A stretch of DNA of 64,000 bases from Thermasporomyces composti. GTDB taxonomy: Bacteria; Actinomycetota; Actinomycetes; Propionibacteriales; Actinopolymorphaceae. The notes beneath the pieces were generated by a model. That model was not told where the DNA came from and ran no database searches. It saw only the letters and a program-made list of their open reading frames with translations. Below are positions 1-7,389 of this stretch, piece by piece (position 1 is the first letter of the stretch; each line of letters opens with the position of its first letter). Location: the NCBI RefSeq assembly GCF_003386795.1, contig NZ_QTUC01000001.1:4308515-4372514 (forward strand), given 5' to 3'. A program made the position numbers and the translations under genes.

Positions 1-34
1 GCGCCGCCTCACCCGTCACGGAAGGAGCCGCACA

Positions 35-934
35 TTGCCCGCACCCCCAGCTGTGCGACACCTCAGCTCCCGCGTCGTCGCCTATCTGCAGGCGCCCGGC
101 GGCTGGTTCCTGAACAACGCCGGTTGGGTCACCGGCGTCAAGCAGACCTTCCTCATCGACACGTGCGCGACCGAGAAGCGCACCAGGCAGCTGCTCGAGG
201 CGGTACGCGCGGACACCGACGCGACGAACCTCGATCCAGTCGTGATCACACACGCCCACGGTGACCACGCCAACGGCGCCGGGCTGCTCGCGCGAGCCGG
301 CAGCACGGTCATGGCCACCGAGGCCGCCACACGCGAGATCATGGCGGGGCCACACCTGTATCCCGAGGTCTTCGCCTACGACGGCTGGGGCGACGTTCGA
401 CCGCCTGCGACCATCACGACCATCACCGAACGAGTGTCGTTCGACCTCGGTGACGGACGCGCTCTCGAGCTCGTTCCGGTGCCCACCCACGCCCACACCC
501 CCGGCGACCTGGTGGTGTGGCTCCCCGAGGAGCGCGTGCTGTTCGCGGGCGACCTGCTGTTCGTGGGGGTTACGCCCTTGGCCGTCCACGGGTCGATCCG
601 GGGGTGGCTCGACGCCCTCGAGTGGCTGGCCGGGTTCGACGCGATCCATCTCGTCCCCGGACATGGTCCGGTATGCACAGGCGACCGAAAGGTCATCGCG
701 GACGTCCAGGCCTATCTCCGGTGGCTGTTGGATGTGACCGCCGACGACTGCCCGGACTTCGACGCGCTGCACGAGCAAGCCAGCGACCGTTGGTCGGCTT
801 GGCTGGATCCCGAGCGGCACGTGGTGAACCTGCGAGTAGCTCACGCGGAGGTGCACGGTCAGCCGTTCGATTTGGCCGAGGCGCTCCAGGCGCTGCTTCG
901 CGTCAACGGAGGACCGATCGTCCTCGACCTGTGA
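35..934 (+). CDS. MBL-fold metallo-hydrolase
   Basis: A 299-residue metallo-beta-lactamase-fold protein, probably a cytoplasmic hydrolase; the substrate cannot be read from sequence. The metal-binding signature HAHGDH lies at residues 73-78, followed by a second histidine cluster (H152, H154), D173 in AGDLLF and H210 in VPGHG, which is the full ligand set of a two-metal site. The TTG start is chosen because GGAAGGAG sits 7 bases upstream at 20-27 and the reading frame matches the family from the first strand. It converges on the MerR gene, with only 10 bases between stops. Glyoxalase-II-like or general MBL hydrolase are both possible. The length is normal for a single MBL domain with a short C-terminal helical tail. 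Confidence 0.85.
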   Translation: MPAPPAVRHLSSRVVAYLQAPGGWFLNNAGWVTGVKQTFLIDTCATEKRTRQLLEAVRADTDATNLDPVVITHAHGDHANGAGLLARAGSTVMATEAATREIMAGPHLYPEVFAYDGWGDVRPPATITTITERVSFDLGDGRALELVPVPTHAHTPGDLVVWLPEERVLFAGDLLFVGVTPLAVHGSIRGWLDALEWLAGFDAIHLVPGHGPVCTGDRKVIADVQAYLRWLLDVTADDCPDFDALHEQASDRWSAWLDPERHVVNLRVAHAEVHGQPFDLAEALQALLRVNGGPIVLDL

Positions 935-944
935 AGATCCTGGA

Positions 945-1766
945 TCACTCGCCTGGACCCTCGGGGGTTCGGTACGCCAGGTAGGCGTCCAGCGCGGCGG
1001 CGCCGGCCAGCATGGCGCGACCGAGGGCGGAGAGTCGAGCACGCCAGTCGCGCAGCATCGGTTCCACAGGCGCCACGCCACCGGCGAGGCGCACGTGGGC
1101 GATCAGCGGGGCGATCTGCTCCAGGGGGTAGCCACCGCGTCGAAGCTGCCAGACGACGAGGGCGTCCCGAACGTCGGCGGCGCTGTAGACCCGGTAGCCG
1201 GTCCGAGGGTCTCGGCTGGGTTGGAGGAGGCCAGCGCGTTCCCATGCCCGCAAGGTCGCCGGACGGATACCGAGCCGCCTCGCCAGCGGACCGATGAGCG
1301 TGCTGCCGGATCCCCCGTCCGGTACGGCGTCGAGACCGGCGAGCGCGGCTTCGACGGCCTGGAGTGTTCGGCGGTCGTCAAGCAGCTGGGCATGTGACTC
1401 GTCGATGAGGCGCAGCGCCTCGTCGGTGGCGCCGTCGTGGATCGCGCGCATGATCAGGGCAGCGGTGCGGTGCCCGTGCCCGGCGACGAGGGCGAGGAAC
1501 GCGCGGAGCGCTCGCTGGTGCACGGGGGTGTAGACACGGTAGCCGTGGGGCGTGCGCTCGGCCTCCGGAAGGATGCCGGCCTCCTCGTAGTTGCGAATCG
1601 CCTGGGTGGACAGGCCGTGCTCGCGTGCCAAGTCGATCGGTCGGAGCCGGGTTCGTTCGCGCGTCGTGTCACGGCGACGACGGGGAGACGACCGACGAGA
1701 GGGCGACGCTGCCTCCGGCGCCGCCGGCGCTGTCGTCCGGGGCTTCGCCGTGCACTGATCGGTCAC
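945..1766 (-). CDS. MerR-family regulator with two HTH domains (TioE-like)
   Basis: A 273-residue transcription regulator that carries two MerR-type winged helices in one chain. The first (about residues 41-100) contains STQAIRNYEEAGILP and GYRVYTP; the second (about 156-222) contains RPATLRAWERAGLL and GYRVYS. Ordinary MerR proteins have one such domain and dimerise; the double arrangement is typical of the TioE-like subfamily, which may bind DNA as an internal pseudo-dimer. No C-terminal metal-binding cysteines are seen. The GTG start at 1766 is tentative: the frame stays open to 1925, no Shine-Dalgarno is visible, and no later ATG or GTG precedes the first HTH. The gene lies downstream of, and on the same strand as, the decayed MFS gene, so it may once have been part of that operon. 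Confidence 0.72.
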   Translation of the reverse strand: MTDQCTAKPRTTAPAAPEAASPSRRSSPRRRRDTTRERTRLRPIDLAREHGLSTQAIRNYEEAGILPEAERTPHGYRVYTPVHQRALRAFLALVAGHGHRTAALIMRAIHDGATDEALRLIDESHAQLLDDRRTLQAVEAALAGLDAVPDGGSGSTLIGPLARRLGIRPATLRAWERAGLLQPSRDPRTGYRVYSAADVRDALVVWQLRRGGYPLEQIAPLIAHVRLAGGVAPVEPMLRDWRARLSALGRAMLAGAAALDAYLAYRTPEGPGE

Positions 1767-1860
1767 CGTGACATCCGGTCCGCTCGGACTGGTTCCGCCT
1801 GGCTGGCGAACTCGCGGTGCAGGATACGGGACCCGTCGCTCGGTTCCTGCCGCGACGGTG

Positions 1861-3106
1861 TCAGGACGGCGTCTTCTGCTCCGCGAACCGCACGGGCAGG
1901 ATCGCCGACACGACGGTCGCCGCACCGGTGAGGAAGAGCATCCAGGCGAGGGCCGGGGTGAAGCCGCCGGTGTCGAGGATGACGGCGGTCAGCGTGGTGC
2001 CACTCGCGGCGCCGATCCGTTGGACGACGTTGCTGAGGCTAGTGGCATCCGGGATGTCAGGCGGGTTCAGCGTGCGGTAGAGGGCGACACTGACGGGCAG
2101 GCTGCCGACGACGGGGTGGCAGGCGGTCGGCGTACCGACCGGCTGCGAGGAACGCGACGGCCAGGCCGAGACTCTGCGGCGCGAGAGCGAGTCCAGAGTC
2201 GAACGCCGGCAGGCCGCGAAGCTGCTGGTAGTACAGCGGTAGGAGGAACATCGGCCCCCAGGTGGTGGCCCCAAGCGCGAACATCATCACCGTTCCGGCC
2301 CGGAACGAGTGATCGCGGAACAGCCGAAGATCGAGTAGGCCAGGAGTGCGACGACGCAGCGACCTCACCACGAACGCGGTGACCAAACCTACGCCCAGCG
2401 CCGCCGTGACCACGACGGCGGCCCCCGATCCCGTGCCTACGCCCGTCAGCGCGTGCAGAATGGCGACCACTCCGAGCGGCACCAGGACGGTTCCCACGAG
2501 GTCGAGCGGCCGGTTCGAACGCTCGTCGTCGGGAGGGAAGAGCCGCCAGGCCATGACGATCGACGTGAGCACGATCGGCACGTTGACGAAGAACACCCAC
2601 CGCCATCCCCAGCTGTCGACCAGCACGCCGCCCACGATCGGACCCGAGATGGGGGCGATCTGGCCGACGAGCCCGACCGCGCTCATCACGCGGCCGAGGC
2701 GTGCCGGTCCGGCCGCGCGGGCCAAGGTGAGCTGGGTGAGGGGCAGGATCATGCCACCGCCGAGGCCTTGCACGACGCGGAAGCCGATGAGCGAGGCCGC
2801 CGACCAGGCGGAACCGCAGAGGACGGAGCCGAGGAGGAACAGGGCGAGGCTCGCCAGCCACACGGCCCGGGCACCGAAGCGGCCGACCGACCAACCCACC
2901 AAGGGGATGACCGCGGCCATCGCCAGGACGTAGGCGGTGGTGACCCACTGGACCGTCGTCACGGGCACGGCGAGGTCGCGCCTGAGCTGGTCCAGCGCCA
3001 TCGCGGTGATCGTGCTCTCCAGCAGCGCCGCGATGGCGCCGGCCAGCACGGTGGCGGCCAGTGGCACCAGACGCGGTGAGGCCTGGACCGCGCTTCGGGT
3101 CGTCAT
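1861..3106 (-). pseudogene. Broken DHA2-type MFS efflux transporter
   Basis: Remnant of a drug:H+ antiporter of the 14-helix DHA2 family. The first frame, starting at ATG 3106, gives a good N-terminal transporter through about 12 helices (VTTVQWVTTAYVLAMA, GRFGARAVW, PISGPIVGG, WRWVFFVNVP) and loses homology-like sequence just after the GRYADR loop at about 2123. The typical C-terminus (YRTLNPPDIPDATS and onwards) continues in a different frame from about 2076 to the stop at 1861. Between the two, only about 17 codons are present where family members have roughly 55-60, so about 40 residues including a membrane segment are missing as well as the frame. A simple sequencing error cannot explain that. 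The start overlaps the stop of the quinone-reductase gene in an ATGA, showing former translational coupling. Confidence 0.8.
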
Positions 3107-4043
3107 GGGATCAGCAAGGTCTTGCCGATTGTCGCCCGGGCTTCGATCACCTCGTGCGCCCGCGCGGCCTCGGACAGCGGGAATGTCTGGCCGATGACCG
3201 GGCGGAGTCGGCCAGCCGCCGCGAGAGCGAGGGCTTCCTCGGCCGCTGCTCGGATCTCGGCCGGACTCGGTACCCCGCTCGAGGGGACGACCCGCACGTG
3301 CTCTGGTGGGTTGGTCCAGGCGCCGGAGGCCATGCCGTACAGGACGGCCCGGGTGCCACGTCGTGCGGCGCGCATCGCCTGGGCACCGAGCGCTCCACCG
3401 ACGCCGTCGAAGACCACGTCCACGCCCTCGGGGAGGAGCTCGCGCTCCCATCCAGGACGCGAATAGTCGACGTAGACGGCCGCGCCCAACGAGGTGACCA
3501 GCTCACGCTTGCGCGTGCCCCGTGCCGCGCCGACCACGGTCGCTCCGGAGGCGGCCGCGAGCTGGACCAGTAGGGTCCCCACACCGCCACCCGCCGCGGT
3601 CACCAGGACCCGCTCGTTCGGTTTCAGCTCCGCTCGACGATGCTGCAGCACCGCTGTGCGGCCGTCGGCCAGCAGCGCCACCGCGTCCTGCAAGACCACC
3701 CCTGGTGGGAGCGGGATCGTGTCCTCGACGCGGGCGAGGGCGAGCTCCGCGTAGCCGCCGGACCCACCCGTCGTCGCCACCACGGCGCTCCCCACCAGGC
3801 CGGGATCGATCCCGGAGCCGACGGCGACGACGCGTCCACCGACCCCGTTGCCCGGCACGTGGGGGAGCATCGGGCGGTGCTGCGCTGCCGGCCCGCGACC
3901 GGCCCGCACCTGCGTCTCGACGAACGTGACCCCGGCGTACTCCACCGCCACGAGGACCTGCCCGGCTCCCGCACGGGATCAGGGACCTCGCGAAGTCGCA
4001 GCACGTCCGGTCCGCCGAACTGGTCCATGACCACAGCGCGCAT
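3103..4043 (-). pseudogene. Frameshifted zinc-type NADPH:quinone reductase
   Basis: Medium-chain dehydrogenase/quinone oxidoreductase of about 313 residues, interrupted by a frameshift near the N-terminus. ATG 4043 has a strong GGGGAGGG ribosome site and begins a classical MRAVVMDQFGGPDVL N-terminus; the rest of the enzyme (NADPH site AAGGGVGTLLVQLA, C-terminal VIEARATIGKTLL) is in another frame that is open from about 3978. On the coding strand, adding one C in the GTGCGGG at about 3971-3972 restores DPVPGAGQVLVAV, exactly the family pattern, so a single base is missing. An internal GTG at 3951 could still give a 282-residue product that lacks the first strands. It is divergent from the TetR gene and precedes the broken transporter. 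Real mutation or sequencing error cannot be told apart here. Confidence 0.75.
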
Positions 4044-4060
4044 GCGCCCTCCCCTCAATA

Positions 4061-4112
4061 GGAGCGAATCGCTCCGTTTCGCGGTGGACGCTATAACGGA
4101 GCGATTCACTCC
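4061..4112. promoter_or_regulatory. Two TetR operator palindromes
   Basis: Two related 15-base palindromes lie in the divergent promoter region: GGAGCGAATCGCTCC at 4061-4075, perfect apart from its central base, and GGAGCGATTCACTCC at 4098-4112 with one mismatch. Centres are 37 bases apart. The second lies 10 bases before the TetR -10 hexamer at 4123, and the first lies just upstream of the quinone-reductase ribosome site, so a bound repressor could shut both directions. Confidence 0.7.
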
Positions 4113-4122
4113 GCAAGAGGGG

Positions 4123-4128
4123 TAGGAT
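4123..4128 (+). promoter_or_regulatory. -10 element TAGGAT of the TetR gene
   Basis: The hexamer ends 8 bases before ATG 4137, which points to a leaderless or nearly leaderless transcript. Confidence 0.5.
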
Positions 4129-4136
4129 CCGAGGTC

Positions 4137-4802
4137 ATGAGCCGCCGCCGCGCTCCTCGCCAAGCCGAAGCCGAGCGCAACGATCGCGCGCTCTTGCGGG
4201 CCGCCCGCGAGGTGCTCGCCGCCGACGGCGCACACGCGTCGGTCGCCGCGATCGCGGCCCGGGCCGGTGTGGGCATCGGCACCCTCTACCGCCGGTACCG
4301 CACCAAGGAAGAGCTCTTCCAGCGGTTGGCCGAACTGGCCCTCGACAGCTGGAACGAGGCGGCGGAGAAAGGACTGGCCGAGGACGACCCTTGGGAAGGG
4401 CTGACGAGCTTCGTCATCGCCTGTGTCGAATCCGGACAGGGCTCGCTGGCACCGCTCGCTGGCACCATCGACATCACCGAGGAGATGCGAGCCAAGAATG
4501 AGCGCTCCGACGAGCTGTTGGCGGCCCTCGTCGAGCGTGCCCACGCCGCAGGAGTGCTCAGGCCGGACGTCACCCCTGTCGACATCGCCTTGCTGATCGA
4601 GCAGCTCGGTCGGTTCCCCGTGCTCGACCAGCTACGCGCGCAGGGACGCGACGATCTCGTCGACCTCGCCGTCGCCGCGAGGAGGCGCGTCATCGCCGTG
4701 GTCTTGGACGGACTACGGCCGTGCCACACGCAGCCACTGCCTGGTGACCCGCCCAGCGACCAGCTCTTCACCGAACGCTGGGCACGCCACTCGGCGCGGT
4801 GA
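4137..4802 (+). CDS. TetR-family transcriptional regulator
   Basis: A 221-residue one-component repressor. The N-terminal helix-turn-helix is at about residues 17-62, with ASVAAIAARAGVGIGTLYRRYRTKEELF typical of TetR proteins that end in the recognition helix TLYRRY. The remaining helices form the ligand-binding and dimer domain with no specific ligand signature. It is divergent from the quinone reductase/MFS operon and flanked by two GGAGCGA-type palindromes, so it very likely represses that operon and itself. Because both target genes are broken, this regulator may now control nothing, or the next gene downstream, an esterase-like protein in the same direction 190 bases away. Its own coding sequence shows no damage. 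Confidence 0.88.
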   Translation: MSRRRAPRQAEAERNDRALLRAAREVLAADGAHASVAAIAARAGVGIGTLYRRYRTKEELFQRLAELALDSWNEAAEKGLAEDDPWEGLTSFVIACVESGQGSLAPLAGTIDITEEMRAKNERSDELLAALVERAHAAGVLRPDVTPVDIALLIEQLGRFPVLDQLRAQGRDDLVDLAVAARRRVIAVVLDGLRPCHTQPLPGDPPSDQLFTERWARHSAR

Positions 4803-4907
4803 GCGCGGAGCGGTACGACCAGCACTTCTTCCGACGATTGAAGCTTTTCGAGGCCCGACTCCGGTCGGGCGCTCGTCGAACTCGAAGAGAAGCTCGAAGA
4901 AAGAAGG

Positions 4908-4980
4908 ACGCTTCAAGCGTGACGAGCGATGTCCAGCTCGTGACACCGCGCTCAAACTTTCAACCGATACTTCAACGATA
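4908..4980. promoter_or_regulatory. Palindrome and direct repeats upstream of the esterase-like gene
   Basis: The 190-base gap 4803-4992 holds no gene. It contains the palindrome ACGCTTCAAGCGT (4908-4920) and a tandem pair TTCAACCGATA (4959-4969) and TTCAACGATA (4971-4980), the second continuing into a short dyad with GTGTTGA just before the ribosome site. The stretch is richer in A/T than its surroundings. These look like binding sites for a regulator, but no regulator can be named. Confidence 0.4.
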
Positions 4981-4992
4981 GTGTTGAGGGGC

Positions 4993-6204
4993 ATGGACAT
5001 CACGACCCATGCCGTCGACGGCGCCGCCGTCATGAGCCTGCTGCCGGCTCGACCGCGCCTGCTCGCCCTTGGCGAACCCACCCACGGCGAGGACGTCTTG
5101 CTCACCGTGCGCAATGAGCTCTTCCGGCAGCTCGTGGAGCAGGAGGGCTACCGAACGATCGCGCTCGAGAGCGACTGCGTACGGGCGCTCGTCGTCGACG
5201 ACTACGTGACCTCGGGCACCGGCACGCTGGACGACGCCCTCAAGCGCGGCTTCAGTCACGGCTTCGGAGCGTCCCCCGCCAACCGGCAGCTGGTGCGCTG
5301 GATGCGCGCGTACAACGACGGCCGGCCCTCCTCCGACCAGGTGCGCTTCGCGGGCATCGACGGGCCACTGGAGATCACCGCTGCCGAGAGCCCTCGAGGA
5401 GCCCTCATCGCCTTGCACCGCTACCTCGCGTCCTACCTCGACGCGGACCTGCTCGGGTATGACGACCAGACCCTCGACCGCCTGCTGGGCACCGACGAGG
5501 AGTGGACCAATCCAGCCGCGATGCTGGATCCGTCCCAGTCGGTCGGCCAGACACCGGAGGCCGCGAAGCTGCGGCAGCTGGCCGACGAGCTGGCGAGCCT
5601 CCTCGACACCGAGCTGCCGCACCTGAGCGCGGTGTCCTCCCCGGAGGACCTGGAGCGGGCCCGCCTCTACGCCCGAACTGCCGTCGGCCTGCTTCGCTAC
5701 CACTTCTGGATGGCCGACGCCTCACCGAGACGAATGGAGCGGCTGCTGCGGGTGCGGGCGTCGATGATGGCGGCCAACCTGCGCGCGCTCGCCGAGCGGG
5801 GCCCGGCCCTGGTGTTCGCGCACAACGCGCACCTCCAGCGACACAAGAGCACGATGCGCATGGGCGAGGTGTCGCTGGGCTGGTGGAGCGCTGGGTCGAT
5901 CGTGGGCGCCGACCTGGGTGAGGACTACGCCGTCGTGGTCACCGCCGTCGGCACGATTCGCCACCGCGGTGTCGAGGCTCCACCTCCGGACACCGTCGAA
6001 GGGTTGCTCTACACGCTGCCAGAGGAACGGTGCGTCGCGGACGCGCGGCGCCTGGCCACCTTCCTGAGCGGGGTGAGGCTCGCTCCTCGGGAGTCTCCGT
6101 GGCACGGGTACGCACCACTGGATCCGGCGAACCTGGCGGCCTACGACGCGATCGTCTTCGTCAAGGATGTCCCGGAGGGGCCCTCGTGGTGGCCACCAGC
6201 GTGA
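4993..6204 (+). CDS. Erythromycin esterase-like protein
   Basis: A 403-residue member of the erythromycin-esterase family (EreA/EreB fold). Family hallmarks are visible: the N-terminal motif LGEPTHGE at residues 26-33 with E28 and H31, ALESD around E59, and FAHNAHLQRHK with H277 and H280; together these form the metal-independent hydrolytic centre proposed for EreB. Family members include true macrolide esterases and many of unknown substrate, so macrolide resistance must not be assumed. The start ATG 4993 is preceded by GAGGGGC and follows a repeat-containing regulatory gap. It lies downstream of a TetR gene and has no other operon partner. Length is close to EreA/EreB (about 400-420 residues). 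Confidence 0.8.
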   Translation: MDITTHAVDGAAVMSLLPARPRLLALGEPTHGEDVLLTVRNELFRQLVEQEGYRTIALESDCVRALVVDDYVTSGTGTLDDALKRGFSHGFGASPANRQLVRWMRAYNDGRPSSDQVRFAGIDGPLEITAAESPRGALIALHRYLASYLDADLLGYDDQTLDRLLGTDEEWTNPAAMLDPSQSVGQTPEAAKLRQLADELASLLDTELPHLSAVSSPEDLERARLYARTAVGLLRYHFWMADASPRRMERLLRVRASMMAANLRALAERGPALVFAHNAHLQRHKSTMRMGEVSLGWWSAGSIVGADLGEDYAVVVTAVGTIRHRGVEAPPPDTVEGLLYTLPEERCVADARRLATFLSGVRLAPRESPWHGYAPLDPANLAAYDAIVFVKDVPEGPSWWPPA

Positions 6205-6275
6205 TCCCACTCGCCCGTTGGGGAACAGTCGACCGGCCCTCCGAGCGATCGCCAGCGGTCGGAGTCGCTGACGCG

Positions 6276-7286
6276 TCAGGGTAGGCGTCCACTGTCGAAT
6301 GGCGAAGGACGCGCGGGCGGCACCGCTGAGTGTGGCCCGCCGGGGCAGGCGTCGGCGCCGGCCCGTCCTCGCTGCCGGTAGCTGCCGGGCGCCATGCCGA
6401 ACTCGCGCTTGAACGCCTTGGCGAAGGCGAACTCCGAGGAGTGGCCACACGAGGAGGCGATGGCGGCGAGCGGCGCGTCCGTGGCCCGGAGCCGCCGCGC
6501 CGCGCAGGTCATGCGCCACCACGTCAGGTACGCCAGGGGCGGCTGACCGGCCAACGCCGTGAACCGGCGCGCGAGAGTCGCCCTGGAAACGTTGGCGGTC
6601 CTGGCCAGGCCGGCGAGGGTCCACTTCCGGGACGGGTCGCGGTGCATGTGTTCCAGTGCCGTTCTCACCACCGGATCGGCCAGCGCCGCTGCCCATCCCG
6701 ACGACGCGTCCGAACCGCCCTGCTCGGCATACCAGGCTCGCAAGGCGTAGAGCAGCAACATGTCCAGCAGGGCTGCCAGCACCGCGTCCGTCCCCGGCCC
6801 CGACTGGTCCAGCTCAGTGCCGAGCAGGTCGATCGCGGTGCGCAGCGCCGTCTGGCGCCCGATGCGGGTGGGGAGGTGGATGAACTCCGGCAGCTCGGTC
6901 AGCAGCGGATGAGGCCGTGCCTGGTCCAGGAAGTACGCGCCGCACAGCAGCACCGTGGACGCGCTCGGATCGGCGGCGGACCCTGCTGGCGGAGCAGACG
7001 GCGGGACGCCGGTCTCGGGCGCTGCGCCGGCGTCGACCAGCGGGGTCGAAGGGCTGTCGGCCAGGCCGTGACCTCGTCCATGCGGAAGGCACACCACGTC
7101 GCCGACCCCGAGCTGCACTGGCTCGCCGTTCCGCGGGGGGAGCCAGCAGGAGCCCTGCAGCACGACGTGGAACCCCGCGCCGGCGAAGGGTGCGAAGCGG
7201 ATTCCCCACCTGCCGTGCTTGCGGGTGCGCGACGAATGCGGTCGGCCGGTGCGCATCGCGGTGACCACGTCGCTGAGCACGTCCAC
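6276..7286 (-). CDS. AraC-family transcriptional regulator
   Basis: A 336-residue regulator with an N-terminal cupin-like sensor domain (about residues 1-170; HGRWGIRFAPFAGAGFHVV is typical of the AraC_binding_6 class) and a C-terminal double helix-turn-helix (about 213-308; WTLAGLARTANVSRATLARRF and LAAIASSCGHSSEFAFAKAFKREFG). The signature ending in GMAPGSYR is standard. The frame is open up to 7406 but that would run into the divergent gene; GTG 7286 is chosen because TACGGT at 7294-7299 ends 7 bases upstream. It is divergent from the NAD(P)-binding oxidoreductase at 7390 and probably regulates it. A run of Ala/Pro-rich residues in the linker is not usual but harmless. Confidence 0.85.
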   Translation of the reverse strand: MDVLSDVVTAMRTGRPHSSRTRKHGRWGIRFAPFAGAGFHVVLQGSCWLPPRNGEPVQLGVGDVVCLPHGRGHGLADSPSTPLVDAGAAPETGVPPSAPPAGSAADPSASTVLLCGAYFLDQARPHPLLTELPEFIHLPTRIGRQTALRTAIDLLGTELDQSGPGTDAVLAALLDMLLLYALRAWYAEQGGSDASSGWAAALADPVVRTALEHMHRDPSRKWTLAGLARTANVSRATLARRFTALAGQPPLAYLTWWRMTCAARRLRATDAPLAAIASSCGHSSEFAFAKAFKREFGMAPGSYRQRGRAGADACPGGPHSAVPPARPSPFDSGRLP

Positions 7287-7293
7287 GGGGGCG

Positions 7294-7299
7294 ACCGTA
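7294..7299 (-). promoter_or_regulatory. -10 element TACGGT of the AraC gene
   Basis: The hexamer ends 7 bases before GTG 7286 on the minus strand. It supports the GTG start over longer frames. Confidence 0.5.
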
Positions 7300-7376
7300 T
7301 CGCCGGGAGCCGATGACTGAGACGCTGAGACATACAGACGAGACGCCGAACCATAGGGCGTCTTCGACGGTCGCCC

Positions 7377-7382
7377 TACGGT
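7377..7382 (+). promoter_or_regulatory. -10 element TACGGT of the oxidoreductase gene
   Basis: The hexamer ends 7 bases before ATG 7390. The two divergent -10 elements are only 77 bases apart, so the promoters must share control sequence. Confidence 0.5.
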
Positions 7383-7389
7383 TGCCAGC

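Noticed and set aside
4993..6204. Calling the esterase-like gene a macrolide resistance gene
   Set aside because: The family includes many members of unknown substrate and no resistance context (transposon, other resistance genes) is present.
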